64,000 nt of DNA, from contig NZ_MODU01000004.1 in the NCBI RefSeq assembly GCF_001885075.1, forward strand, positions 1,302,001 through 1,366,000, written 5' to 3'. A program made the translations under genes and the position numbers. The notes below the pieces were generated by a model. It was not told the DNA's origin. It searched no databases and saw only the letters and a program-made list of their open reading frames with translations. Positions 18,938-27,598 of this stretch are shown here, piece by piece. The DNA comes from Alteromonas sp. V450 (lineage in GTDB: Bacteria > Pseudomonadota > Gammaproteobacteria > Enterobacterales > Alteromonadaceae). How positions within the stretch are numbered: the stretch's first letter is position 1; each line of letters opens with the position of its first letter.

Positions 18938-20944
18938 CTATAACTGAAAACGTTCTACTGCCTTCCTCAGGCTTTCTGTTTGCGCATCAAGCATCATTGT
19001 AGATTCATTAGACTGCCTAGTACTTTGTGCACTCGCGTCTGCCAACCCAACTATTTTATTGAGGCTTTCAGCGACATCGCCTAATAAAATATCTTGTTGC
19101 TGTGTATCAGAAACAATAAGTTCATTGATATCGCTTAACCGCTGAATAATTGTGCGAACATCATCAACCTGCTTTGCAACTTGTTGCGTTATCTCAACGC
19201 CCTCTTGCGCTTGTTCTCTACCAGACTTTATAGCGCCAACGGCTTCTGCGGCATCTTTTTGTAAATTACCAATCATTTGTTCAATCTCTTCCGTTGAGTC
19301 ATGTGTCCTGTTGGCCAACGTGCGCACTTCGTCGGCAACAACCGCAAACCCCCTTCCCTGTTCACCGGCTCGCGCTGCTTCAATTGCCGCATTCAATGCT
19401 AATAAATTTGTTTGCTCTGCTATCGTTTTGATGACGTCTAGAATACTCCCAATGTTACGGGAGTTATCTTCTAGCCTACCGATGATTTGCGCCGACGTGT
19501 CAGCCTGTTTTGCTTGGCTATTCACTTGTTGTCGATTGCGCTCTACCAGTTGCCCTATATCTGTACTTCGCTGAGTAACATCCCTAAGAGACTCCATCGC
19601 ATCATTTATCTGCGCAAGGTTGCTTCTACTTTTGTCTTGGACATCTTTGGTATTGCTTGACGTGATAGTGACGAGTTCTTGTTGTTTATCAACCTCTGCC
19701 AAGCTTTTATTGCCGAGCTCTACACTTTCCTTTGTGATTTCTATAAGGCGTTTTTCTTGTTCAAGAATATTGCCGACCAATTCACGTAAACTATCAGTAA
19801 GGCTATTCACTTTTCCCGACAGCGCAGAAAATTCATCATTTCCTTCTTCAGGCAGCTTCGTGCTCAAGTCGCCTTTACTCAACAAACTTAGCCCTTTATT
19901 GATACGCCCAAGCGGTTTTGAAATGCTGCGCGTCACAATGACCGCCAAAAATATCGCTGCAACAAGTCCTAATACAGCAACAATCATATTTCTGACCAAA
20001 TTAGCTTGAACCGACTCTAAAATGGCGTTTTGCCCCTGGAGCGATTGTAGTTGCACCGTTTCAAACAAAGAATTAATGTCCTCTAACGCCGTTTGCAATG
20101 CGCTGTTTGCCGCGTTTCTTGCATTTGAAGCTTGAGCGATAAAGTCGAGCTTTTCATTTTGTAGTGCGACTAACCCAGCGCTTCCATTAATTGCCTCAAT
20201 CAACAAATCGTATTGCTCGTTAAATGCGCTCACTGTACCGCCGTCATCTACGCCAACCGCAAGTCGATTTACGTAGTCTTTATCAACTTGAAGATTGCTG
20301 ATTTGGTATGAAAGATCTTCGACAATATTATCTGTTTGTGTCTTGTCATTAGACGCCGCCAACTCAATAAATGAATCGTTCATTGTAAGGAGTTTATTGT
20401 CGATAGCGGTTCCAGCGCCAATCAGTGTTTCGATGCTTGGGTCACTACCTTCTAGGTATGACAAATCAAGCATAAGCGCACTTGCCTCATCGGCAATAAG
20501 CAATACGCTTTCTAATTTGGCTTGTAAGGATGTCTCAACCGACATTCTGCTTTTGATAGCGTTATACATCGCATTGCTGTTATCAACATACGACGTGCTT
20601 ACCTCGATAGCGTTAAGCGCTGTTTTATTATTAGGGATGTGTGACTTTAGCGTGGATAAATCGTCGCGAAAAATCGCAGATAATGAATCAAAATTACCTT
20701 TATTCGATGAAAGCGCCTGTTCATCTTCAACGTGGTAGCCATTGGCGGTAATGACAGATAAAGACAGGATCTCTGTTTTCACTTTAACCATACTAGTTTG
20801 TACTGGCATTTTTTGTTCTACGACATCTCGAGCCGAGTCTTTGATACTGCTTAGGCCAAAGTAAGAGAGGACACTTGTAAGTAATAGCAAACAGCCAAAT
20901 AGCCCGAAGCCTAACGTGATTTTATTTATTATTGTCAACTGCAT
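18938..20944 (-). CDS. Methyl-accepting chemotaxis protein
   Basis: The 668-residue chemoreceptor has a transmembrane helix at about residues 9-28, a periplasmic all-helical sensor region of about 280 residues, and a second transmembrane helix near 315-335. A HAMP domain ([20 protein letters not shown]) and a cytoplasmic signalling domain follow, with the hairpin tip [20 protein letters not shown] and [15 protein letters not shown]. It relays ligand sensing to CheA/CheW. No classic CheR-binding C-terminal pentapeptide is present. The ligand is unknown. It lies between fldA and fur, genes that are normally adjacent, and is oriented against both, suggesting a lineage-specific insertion at this site. 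Confidence 0.95.
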   Translation of the reverse strand: MQLTIINKITLGFGLFGCLLLLTSVLSYFGLSSIKDSARDVVEQKMPVQTSMVKVKTEILSLSVITANGYHVEDEQALSSNKGNFDSLSAIFRDDLSTLKSHIPNNKTALNAIEVSTSYVDNSNAMYNAIKSRMSVETSLQAKLESVLLIADEASALMLDLSYLEGSDPSIETLIGAGTAIDNKLLTMNDSFIELAASNDKTQTDNIVEDLSYQISNLQVDKDYVNRLAVGVDDGGTVSAFNEQYDLLIEAINGSAGLVALQNEKLDFIAQASNARNAANSALQTALEDINSLFETVQLQSLQGQNAILESVQANLVRNMIVAVLGLVAAIFLAVIVTRSISKPLGRINKGLSLLSKGDLSTKLPEEGNDEFSALSGKVNSLTDSLRELVGNILEQEKRLIEITKESVELGNKSLAEVDKQQELVTITSSNTKDVQDKSRSNLAQINDAMESLRDVTQRSTDIGQLVERNRQQVNSQAKQADTSAQIIGRLEDNSRNIGSILDVIKTIAEQTNLLALNAAIEAARAGEQGRGFAVVADEVRTLANRTHDSTEEIEQMIGNLQKDAAEAVGAIKSGREQAQEGVEITQQVAKQVDDVRTIIQRLSDINELIVSDTQQQDILLGDVAESLNKIVGLADASAQSTRQSNESTMMLDAQTESLRKAVERFQL

Positions 20945-21254
20945 GAGACATCCACCAAAAACATGCTAAAAACCAATTAGTTTTATCGACCTAATCCCAG
21001 TTTAGTTTAACAGAATGTTAATACAATACTTCATTAGTTTTATTTATCCCATTTATTCTTAACTATTTTTCAAAACGCGGATCCGATTAATTCATTGTTT
21101 GAAGACAAACAAACAACTTGTCCATTTCATCCGCTTAACGTGTGCGCGAATTTTAGACGAGGGGGAACAAGAATCCACGGTTTTACTTTTAAATTGTGTC
21201 AACTTACCTATAATAGCCAGCAAATGAATATTTAATCGTTCTCAGTAGGTCGCA
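20945..21254. other. Divergent intergenic region between chemoreceptor and fur
   Basis: This 310-base AT-rich region has no gene. It holds the fur promoter near its right end (TATAAT at 21209-21214) and presumably the chemoreceptor promoter. I see no clear Fur box. Confidence 0.55.
21209..21214 (+). promoter_or_regulatory. Candidate -10 element of the fur promoter
   Basis: A perfect TATAAT lies 41 bases before the fur start codon. The -35 region is not obvious, being a T-rich stretch around 21182-21191. Confidence 0.4.
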
Positions 21255-21683
21255 ATGGATCAAAATAAAGAATTGAAAAAAGCAGGGCTGAAAGTCACTC
21301 TGCCTCGCCTTAAAATTTTACAAATTTTGCAAGAGCCAGAAAACCAGCATATTAGTGCTGAGGACGTGTACAAGATCCTTATTGAACAAGGCGAAGAAAT
21401 CGGTCTTGCTACTGTATACCGCGTCCTAAACCAATTCGATGATGCAGGCATTCTAAACCGCCATCATTTCGAAGGTGGAAAATCTGTTTTTGAAATCAGC
21501 CATAAAGATCACCACGACCACCTTGTATGTTTAAAGTGTGGCAAAGTGATTGAGTTTGAAGATGAAATCATCGAAGAACGCCAAGAGATGATTGCAAAGC
21601 AACACAAGATGAAATTGACGCATCACAGTCTTTACCTATACGGTGAATGTACAGACGGTAACTGCGACAACTTACCTGAATAA
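21255..21683 (+). CDS. fur: Ferric uptake regulator Fur
   Basis: The 142-residue protein has an N-terminal winged helix (TLPRLKILQIL, ATVYRVLNQF) and a C-terminal metal-binding and dimerisation domain with HHDH at 86-89 and two CxxC-like zinc pairs, Cys92/Cys95 and Cys132/Cys137. Bound to Fe2+ it represses iron-uptake genes. The start is supported by an AGG about six bases upstream. The region just downstream, originally a Rho-independent terminator, has been split by an IS3-family element, so fur transcripts may now run into the insertion sequence. Confidence 0.97.
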   Translation: MDQNKELKKAGLKVTLPRLKILQILQEPENQHISAEDVYKILIEQGEEIGLATVYRVLNQFDDAGILNRHHFEGGKSVFEISHKDHHDHLVCLKCGKVIEFEDEIIEERQEMIAKQHKMKLTHHSLYLYGECTDGNCDNLPE

Positions 21684-21701
21684 GAAACATATAATTACAG
21701 C

Positions 21702-21712
21702 AAAAGGCCCGC
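21702..21712 (+). terminator. Left arm of the fur terminator, separated from its right arm by an IS element
   Basis: AAAAGGCCCGC here is complementary to GCGGGCCTTTT at 23142-23152, which is followed by more T residues. Without the IS and one TCA copy the two arms would form an 11-bp stem with loop ATCAA, a strong terminator for fur (plus strand) and for the aminotransferase gene (minus strand). The arms are now 1.4 kb apart. Confidence 0.85.
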
Positions 21713-21746
21713 ATCATGAAGTGACCCCATAAAGTTGGACTCATTT

Positions 21747-22610
21747 CTAAGCAGCAACTAAGGCCTGATTTCGATACTGTATCGGACTCAGGCCTTTTAG
21801 TTTCAGCTTAATACGTTCATTGTTGTAATAGTCGATGTATTCTTTGATGTTTTCAATGAGTTCATTTGCGTCCTTGAACGTCTCATTGTGATACATCTCA
21901 GTTTTTAATATGCCGAAGAAGTTCTCGGCAACGGCATTGTCTAAGCAGTTTCCTTTTCTGGACATACTCTGAAGCAGTCCATGTTCTTTAATATGCTGTT
22001 GGTATCGTTTGTTTTGATATTGCCAACCTTGGTCGGAGTGTATGAGCGGTCTCTCATGCTTCAGTAGCTTTGCTGTTGCGGCTTTAAGCATATCAGTGAC
22101 TAAAGGTAACGTTACAGATGTCCGTACCTCATAGCTGACCACTTCTTGGTTAAACAGGTCTATTATCGGCGACAGATATACCTTCTGGCCATTGACCTTA
22201 AATTCAGTGACATCGGTCACCCATTTTTGATTAGGCTTCTTTGCCGTAAATTCACGTTGAAGAACATTTTCAGCGATTCTACCGACTTCACCTGTGTAAG
22301 ACTTGTAGCGTTTAGGTCTGACTTTTGATTTCAAACCAAGCTCGCCCATCAAGCGCTGTACACGCTTATGGTTAACCACTAAGCCCGCACCTCTTAGCGC
22401 ACAAGTAATCCTACGATAGCCGTATCGCCCTTTATGCTTGTGATAGATATCACGTATTTTTACGCGTAAGTCAGCATTGGAACAAGGCCGATTCAGTGTA
22501 TTACGATGGTAGTAATAAACGCTCTTGGGAAGCCCTGTGACCTTTAATAAGTGTTGTAAGCTGTATTTTGCCTTGAGCTCTTCGACAACTATCGTTTTGT
22601 CTTTGTTTTT
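21747..22610 (-). CDS. IS150-type transposase OrfB (DDE catalytic part), expressed by -1 frameshift
   Basis: The frame runs about 287 codons from the frameshift site; the first ATG in frame is only at 22379, so translation probably depends on frameshifting from orfA. The N-terminal HTH_21 part (YHKHKGRYGYRRI) precedes the rve integrase core, with first Asp in KWVTDVTEF, second Asp in IHSDQGWQYQ, and Glu in NAVAENFFGILK. The tail YYNNERIKLKLKGLSPIQYR is standard for IS3 elements. It cuts and joins the IS ends as an OrfAB fusion. Confidence 0.92.
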   Translation of the reverse strand, partial: KNKDKTIVVEELKAKYSLQHLLKVTGLPKSVYYYHRNTLNRPCSNADLRVKIRDIYHKHKGRYGYRRITCALRGAGLVVNHKRVQRLMGELGLKSKVRPKRYKSYTGEVGRIAENVLQREFTAKKPNQKWVTDVTEFKVNGQKVYLSPIIDLFNQEVVSYEVRTSVTLPLVTDMLKAATAKLLKHERPLIHSDQGWQYQNKRYQQHIKEHGLLQSMSRKGNCLDNAVAENFFGILKTEMYHNETFKDANELIENIKEYIDYYNNERIKLKLKGLSPIQYRNQALVAA

Positions 22611-23089
22611 TTCTTTCTGGCTTGAGCCAAGGCTTCTAACTTTTTTAAGACTGCGTTCTCTGCACGTAGATAATCCAATTCTTCTCTGAGTTCTTTTTCA
22701 GTCATCTCAGATGACGGTTTAGGAGTAGAAGAATGATTAATCACGCGAGGCCTACCTATTTTTTGTGGTTTTAGACGGGTTATACCTTCGTGAGCATAAA
22801 GCTTTTGCCATTGAAATAAAATACCAGGGGATGATAAGTCGAAATAGGCACTGGTATAAGTAAGAGACCAATTATGCACTGACATAGTTTTAAGCACATG
22901 AATTTTAAATTCGAAAGAGTAAGGACGTTGCTTGTGAGTAAAACTCTCAGCGCCATTGATGCGATAAACTTGAGACCAATAACGAATAAGGTTAGGCCGT
23001 ACTTCAAACTTTGGGCCTAAGGTCCCTGAACTCTCTTCTTGCGCTAGTCGCGCTAGTTTTAACTTAAATGCTTTGTGATATTTGGACAT
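22589..23089 (-). CDS. IS150-type transposase OrfA (DNA-binding part)
   Basis: The gene encodes about 166 residues from the ATG at 23089 (MSKYHKAFKLKLARLA); an upstream in-frame start at 23119 is less likely. It has helix-turn-helix segments for binding the IS ends and a C-terminal leucine-zipper-like helix (EKELREELDYLRAENAVLKKLE) for multimerisation. It ends just past the A7C slippery run and serves as the N-terminal part of the OrfAB transposase. Confidence 0.9.
   Translation of the reverse strand: MSKYHKAFKLKLARLAQEESSGTLGPKFEVRPNLIRYWSQVYRINGAESFTHKQRPYSFEFKIHVLKTMSVHNWSLTYTSAYFDLSSPGILFQWQKLYAHEGITRLKPQKIGRPRVINHSSTPKPSSEMTEKELREELDYLRAENAVLKKLEALAQARKKKTKTKR
22605..22612 (-). other. 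Programmed -1 frameshift site of the IS element
   Basis: On the minus strand AAAAAAAC is read as AAA AAA ACA in orfA and continues as AAC AAA GAC in the orfB frame after a one-base backward slip. This position joins the two open frames seamlessly, as is usual in the IS3 family. Confidence 0.75.
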
Positions 23090-23141
23090 AAAAAGACCCC
23101 CAGTAATTGGATTGTCCAACTATTGGGGGTCACTTCATCAA

Positions 23142-23154
23142 GCGGGCCTTTTTT
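23142..23154. terminator. Right arm of the split fur/aminotransferase terminator
   Basis: GCGGGCC plus a T run is the partner of the arm at 21702-21712 (see that entry). It lies between the end of the IS and the aminotransferase stop codon at 23156. Confidence 0.85.
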
Positions 23155-23155
23155 G

Positions 23156-24022
23156 TTACGCTTTAAATTTATATGCATGGTAAGCGTTAATTGCTTTCTC
23201 CCACACGTCACCGACTTCTCCTGTGCCGATAGGTTTACCGTCTACTTCAACAACAGGAGCGACTTCTTTGCTTGAAGAGGTTAACCATACTTCTTCGGCT
23301 TCTAGCAACTCATCTTTACTAAACCAAGTTTCGGTAACAACCAAGCCTGTCTGTTTAAATGCTTCAATGGCAATAGCACGCGTAATACCAGGAAGCAGTT
23401 CATGATTTAATGGCGGCGTATAAATACACCCTTCTTTCACCATAAATACATTGCACGAACTGGCCTCGGTTATCATGCCTTCATTGTTGTACAAAATAGT
23501 CTCGTTAACACCAGCATCCACCCCCGCTTGATAATGCATGACATTGCCTAGCAAAGACGTAGATTTAATATGGCAGCGTTGCCACCTTTTATCCTGCTGC
23601 AGCGCAACTTTGAACGGCTTTGCATCCGCTTTTGTAGTGGGCTGAGGCGGTGCTATTTCAAAGGCGAAGCCAAATACTGTAGGGGCTATATTCTTGGGGT
23701 ATGCATGAAAACGCTTTGTATCGGTTCCTCGACTCACATGGAAATAAACGCCTATATTTCCACTTTCAATACATGCTCTGTTTTTCTCAACCAAACTAGA
23801 CAAAATGCCTTGCCATTCATCTGCTGTGTAAGGGTTGGCGATTTCAATGGCTTTAAGGCCTTGTGACATACGGGCAGTGTGGCCTTTGAAACCTACCGCT
23901 TTGCCAGCATAGGTCGGAATGACTTCATAAATACCATCCCCAAAAAGAAAGCCTCTGTCCATCGGAGAAATCTTCGCCTCAGAAAGAGGCATATACTCAC
24001 CGTTTAAAAACGCAATTGTCAC
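23156..24022 (-). CDS. Class IV aminotransferase, D-amino-acid aminotransferase-like
   Basis: The 288-residue PLP enzyme of fold type IV has MDRGFLFGDGIYEVIPTY near residues 21-38. Catalytic Lys lies in RCHIKSTSLLGNVMHYQAG (about residue 151), and the PLP-phosphate contacts are near TEASSCNVF and LLPGITR. The RCxIKSxxLLxNVM pattern is closer to D-alanine aminotransferases than to branched-chain enzymes, but the substrate is not certain. Its start overlaps the pxpC stop by four bases (ATGA), so it is translationally coupled to the 5-oxoprolinase genes, which yield glutamate, a transamination partner. Its terminator is disrupted by the IS element. Confidence 0.88.
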   Translation of the reverse strand: MTIAFLNGEYMPLSEAKISPMDRGFLFGDGIYEVIPTYAGKAVGFKGHTARMSQGLKAIEIANPYTADEWQGILSSLVEKNRACIESGNIGVYFHVSRGTDTKRFHAYPKNIAPTVFGFAFEIAPPQPTTKADAKPFKVALQQDKRWQRCHIKSTSLLGNVMHYQAGVDAGVNETILYNNEGMITEASSCNVFMVKEGCIYTPPLNHELLPGITRAIAIEAFKQTGLVVTETWFSKDELLEAEEVWLTSSSKEVAPVVEVDGKPIGTGEVGDVWEKAINAYHAYKFKA

Positions 24023-24966
24023 AATATTTCTCCTTGTATGCGGCGCCTCCGGCTTGTCATCAGTAGCCAGTCTGCCCTTGCTTCTTCTTCATGTTGAAAA
24101 ACAAAATTCACTTTTTCACCCGGAACGGCTTGGGCCAAGCGACTTATATCGCAGGGGCTTACGCAGCCAAGTTTTGGATAGCCCCCCAGTGTTTGTCTGT
24201 CGCGCATCATTACAATAGGCTGCCCATCACCGGGGACTTGAATAGCGCCTAAATGAATGGCTTCAGAGCGCATATTTTCTATATCGGCGGTGACCGGTTC
24301 ACCAGTAAGCCTAAACCCCATACGATCGATAGCTGAAGAAACCGTATAACTACTCGTTTCAAAGGTACGCATGGCAACAGTACTAAAACTCGAAAACTGA
24401 TACCCTGGAATAACGCGAATAGACTCTAAGAATCCATAGTCATCGATATGTTGCTGAGGAAGCGTGCGCATTTTAGCGCTATCTTGGTTTCTAGTGTTAG
24501 CTAAAACCTCTATGCAGTCTCCCACTTTTAACACGCTTCCCTTGTTATCTAACCCGCCTAACTGTTCACGAACCACGGTACAAGCACTGCCCACCGCTTT
24601 CGGAACCTGCCAGTTTCCACCAACCGCTAAATAAGCTTTGCAACCAAGTGATGTACTGCCAAACGTAATAGTTGCACCTGCCGGTACTTTTTGACTTTGG
24701 TATGTTGTTTTTGCGTGTCCATTTATATCAAGCGAGGGGTTCCTGCCAGTTACCGCAATTATACAATCTTCATCAACCCGTAATCGCATTTCACCAATGG
24801 CTTCAATGCATGGCGTGCCATCTAAATTGAAGGCAAGAAAATTGGCCCAGTCATAGGCGTTACTATCCATAGGACCAGATTCACAAAAACCATCCCGTTG
24901 TCGCCCTACCCGTCCGTTATCAATGATAAGGCTAAACAGTCCTTTACTGAGTACTTCGATTCTCAT
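24019..24966 (-). CDS. pxpC: 5-oxoprolinase subunit PxpC (biotin-dependent carboxyltransferase-like)
   Basis: The 315-residue protein matches the PxpC/KipA family: an N-terminal GLFSLIIDNGRVGRQRDGFCESGPMD with the conserved Gly/Arg region, VTGRNPSLDINGH, and a C-terminal MMRDRQTLGGYPKLGCV. With PxpA and PxpB it hydrolyses 5-oxoproline (pyroglutamate) to glutamate using ATP. It overlaps both neighbours by four bases, ATGA in each case, indicating coupled synthesis of the complex. Confidence 0.93.
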   Translation of the reverse strand: MRIEVLSKGLFSLIIDNGRVGRQRDGFCESGPMDSNAYDWANFLAFNLDGTPCIEAIGEMRLRVDEDCIIAVTGRNPSLDINGHAKTTYQSQKVPAGATITFGSTSLGCKAYLAVGGNWQVPKAVGSACTVVREQLGGLDNKGSVLKVGDCIEVLANTRNQDSAKMRTLPQQHIDDYGFLESIRVIPGYQFSSFSTVAMRTFETSSYTVSSAIDRMGFRLTGEPVTADIENMRSEAIHLGAIQVPGDGQPIVMMRDRQTLGGYPKLGCVSPCDISRLAQAVPGEKVNFVFQHEEEARADWLLMTSRRRRIQGEIL

Positions 24967-25703
24967 CGTTCAACCTGCAATCCTGCTCTATATTCCTGTT
25001 CAGTAACTGAAACAAACCTAACCTCATCACCTGCTTTTAAACGGGCTTCAGTTTGCTCTTTTTTATGAATGAGCATGTCGAATGCCGTAAGCCCCAATAG
25101 ATTCCATCCTCCAGGCGATTCACTGGGGTAAACGGCAGTTTGCCTATCAGCGATTGCGACCGCACCTTTGGGTACTCGTTTGCGCGGTGTGCCTAGTCGC
25201 GCACATTCGAGCGCTTCTGGAATATCGCCCATATAGGCAAAGCCCGGGGAAAACCCCACTGCGTATACTTTATAAGTCGTGCTTGTGTGCAATTCGATAA
25301 CTTCTTCAATAGACAGTGACGTTTTTTTACTCACTACACTCAAATCACTTGCATTAGGTGCACCGTACCAAACGGGAATATCAATCACTGCGCTACTTTC
25401 GTTTTCTTTTGCTTGTGAAGAGTCTGACTGCTGGTATATGTCTTCAGTACTTAAGTTGCTTAGGGCACGGTACACACCGTGGCTATCAATTAATGTCATG
25501 TCAAAAACAATTAATAAACTGTCGTAGGACGGCACACATTCACGCAGCCAAGCCCACGAATTGCTTCCCTTTTTGCTATCTATCGCTGCCAGCATGTGAT
25601 GACAAGCGTTATTGGCGTCATCCAGGTTTGCGCCATCAAAATACAAAATAATGGCGTCTGCACTTGCTGTAACTATTCGCTTAATGCGACCGAACGCTTG
25701 CAT
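24963..25703 (-). CDS. pxpB: 5-oxoprolinase subunit PxpB (KipI family)
   Basis: The 246-residue protein carries the KipI/allophanate hydrolase subunit 1 signatures: DIPVWYGAPNASDLSVVS, VYAVGFSPGFAYMGDIPE, LGTPRKRVPKGAVAIADRQ, and YPSESPGGWNLLG. It forms a complex with PxpC for ATP-dependent opening of 5-oxoproline. A 134-base gap separates it from pxpA upstream, while it overlaps pxpC downstream. Confidence 0.94.
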   Translation of the reverse strand: MQAFGRIKRIVTASADAIILYFDGANLDDANNACHHMLAAIDSKKGSNSWAWLRECVPSYDSLLIVFDMTLIDSHGVYRALSNLSTEDIYQQSDSSQAKENESSAVIDIPVWYGAPNASDLSVVSKKTSLSIEEVIELHTSTTYKVYAVGFSPGFAYMGDIPEALECARLGTPRKRVPKGAVAIADRQTAVYPSESPGGWNLLGLTAFDMLIHKKEQTEARLKAGDEVRFVSVTEQEYRAGLQVER

Positions 25704-25837
25704 CTGCTGTCCTTGTTGTCTTAACGGCCATAACTATTGCTAATGAGCGCTAGATAATAGGTATCTAACACCTGGTACAACAAAGGTTAACAGCCTTTTA
25801 TATTGTTCTTTTAAATTGTGTTTTTAATGAGGCAAAT

Positions 25838-26575
25838 TTATAGAAATGTTCTGATTTTTTTTGCAATACTCACCGCCCCTTTAGTATCACCATGTACACA
25901 CAGAGAATCCGCTTCTATTGCAAGTGTTGCTCCCGAAGCTGTGGTTACCGTACCCGACGATATAAGTTGTTTAGCTTGAAGTAGTGCGTCGCTCTCGCTT
26001 AACACGGCACCTTCAAGTAAGCGAGATTGTAGCAAACCTTCATCGGTATAACGTCTGTCTGAAAATGCTTCAAAATACAACGGCAGTCCCCACTCTTGCG
26101 CAGCGTCTTTAAGCGCGGCATTGTGCGACGTAGCCTGCACCATTAACGCAAGGGGCGAATTTGAAAACTGCATATTTATTTCAGCGATGCTTTGCATGAC
26201 GGTGCGCATGACTGCAGTATCTTTCATCATGTCGTTGTAAAGCGCACCATGAGGTTTGACATAGCTCACTTTAGCTCCGCAAATTTCTGCCATTCCACTT
26301 AACGCGCTTACTTGATATTGGATCATAGCGCTAAGTTCATCGGCGGCAATCGCCATACTTCTGCGGCCAAAGCCCTGTAAGTCTGGATAGGCTGGATGTG
26401 CTCCTATGACCACGTCATGTTGTTTAGCTGACAGAATAGCCTGCTTCATGACTAATGGATCGCCCGCATGAAAACCACATGCAATGTTAGCCTGATCAAT
26501 TTCTGCCATAATGGACGATTCCACCGGCATAGACCATGCGCCAAAACTCTCACCTAAATCGCAATTTAACTTCAT
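25838..26575 (-). CDS. pxpA: 5-oxoprolinase subunit PxpA (LamB/YcsF family)
   Basis: The 245-residue protein begins with the family-typical MKLNCDLGESFGAWSM, then IACGFHAGDPLVM, GAHPAYPDLQGFGRRSM, and YVKPHGALYNDM, which contain the His/Asp residues of the metal-binding deacetylase-like barrel. PxpA acts with PxpBC to cleave 5-oxoproline. It is the first gene of the operon and is divergent from cvfB. The 134-base gap before pxpB has no gene. Confidence 0.95.
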   Translation of the reverse strand: MKLNCDLGESFGAWSMPVESSIMAEIDQANIACGFHAGDPLVMKQAILSAKQHDVVIGAHPAYPDLQGFGRRSMAIAADELSAMIQYQVSALSGMAEICGAKVSYVKPHGALYNDMMKDTAVMRTVMQSIAEINMQFSNSPLALMVQATSHNAALKDAAQEWGLPLYFEAFSDRRYTDEGLLQSRLLEGAVLSESDALLQAKQLISSGTVTTASGATLAIEADSLCVHGDTKGAVSIAKKIRTFL

Positions 26576-26640
26576 AATGGTTTAGCTCTTACGTTCATTC
26601 CAGTATCATGTTACCTGTTCTTTTTAAAAAGTCAGTGCTG

Positions 26641-27513
26641 ATGATACATATTGGAAAAATTAATACATTACGCGTGGTAGCCCAATACCCTTTTGGCTAC
26701 GCTCTAGCGCCACTTGTCGAAAACGACAGCGTAATAGAAATAGATGATACTGAAGAGGTACAAACTGTTACCCTTGCTATTGACGAAGTAGAAACTTCGC
26801 TCACCGAAGGCCAACAGGTAGACGTATTTGTAGCCACAGATCAGCGCGGCGATCTTTATGCCACCCTGAAAAAACCGTTGATTCAAGTTGGTGAAACCAA
26901 AGTACTTAAAGCGGTATCTGCCACTAATTTTGGTGCATTTTTCGATTGGGGCTTAGACAACGATCTTTTAGTGCCTAACGATTATCAAGCCCAACCTGTT
27001 AACCCAGGTATGTTCTACGTAGTTCACACCTTTTTCGATGATAAAACCCAGCGTATTTTAGGGGCAACCAAACTTCACTATTTTCTAAAGGAAAGTAGTG
27101 CCTATCTGAATGAGGGCGACACGGTAGAATGCTTGGTGTACGCCAAAACTGATTTAGGTTTTAAGGTAGTTATCAATGAGAAAAGCTTAGGTCTTATTTT
27201 CCATAGCGATGCCTTTAAGCCACTTAAAGTCGGGCAAGCTACTGAAGGGGTAATTAAAACCATTCGTGACGACGGCAAAGTGGATGTAGCCCTTCAGCGC
27301 ATAGACAAAGGTGGCCGTGATGCACTTCAACAAGCTATTTTGGATGACTTAGACGCCCACGGTGGGATTTCTACGTTAACAGATAAGAGTGCGCCAGAAG
27401 CCATTTACTCTCATTTTAACGTGAGTAAGGCGGCGTATAAAAAAGCGTTAGGGGCGCTATATAAGCAAAAGAAAATCACGCTTAGCCCAGATGCAGTTCG
27501 CCTTAACAAATAA
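26641..27513 (+). CDS. cvfB: CvfB-like S1 domain RNA-binding protein
   Basis: The gene encodes 290 residues from the ATG at 26641 (MIHIGKINTLRVV); an in-frame ATG at 26608 would add eleven residues and is less family-like. It contains repeated S1-type OB folds: one near FGAFFDWGLDNDLLVPN, a middle domain with LGFKVVINEKSLGLIFHSD, and VGQATEGVIKTIRDDGKVDVAL. A C-terminal winged helix follows (YSHFNVSKAAYKKALGALYKQ). The domain order is that of CvfB/YitL, cytoplasmic RNA-binding proteins whose exact role is poorly known. The gene is monocistronic. Confidence 0.88.
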   Translation: MIHIGKINTLRVVAQYPFGYALAPLVENDSVIEIDDTEEVQTVTLAIDEVETSLTEGQQVDVFVATDQRGDLYATLKKPLIQVGETKVLKAVSATNFGAFFDWGLDNDLLVPNDYQAQPVNPGMFYVVHTFFDDKTQRILGATKLHYFLKESSAYLNEGDTVECLVYAKTDLGFKVVINEKSLGLIFHSDAFKPLKVGQATEGVIKTIRDDGKVDVALQRIDKGGRDALQQAILDDLDAHGGISTLTDKSAPEAIYSHFNVSKAAYKKALGALYKQKKITLSPDAVRLNK

Positions 27514-27598
27514 ACGCACATGTTACAGCTGCATTGAAGCGCTAAACTAGCCTGCCTTGCAGCTTCCTTTTTTTATTCTTATGACATTAGGACAAACA

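Larger units (their letters stand above)
21717..23137 (-). mobile_element. IS3-family (IS150-type) insertion sequence, complete
   Basis: The element is 1421 bp with imperfect terminal inverted repeats of about 24 bp. Both ends start TGAAGTGACCCC on their own strand and continue to GTTGGAC. It is flanked by a TCA direct repeat at 21714-21716 and 23138-23140, a target duplication of the size seen in IS3 elements. It carries orfA and orfB in the overlapping -1 arrangement. OrfB closely resembles IS150 InsK. The frames look intact and the ends match, so the copy may be active and recent. Confidence 0.93.

Noticed and set aside
20295..20738. A 147-codon plus-strand frame inside the chemoreceptor gene
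   Set aside because: It is antisense to the chemoreceptor sensor region, has no ribosome binding site, and shows a Ser/Leu-rich shadow composition.
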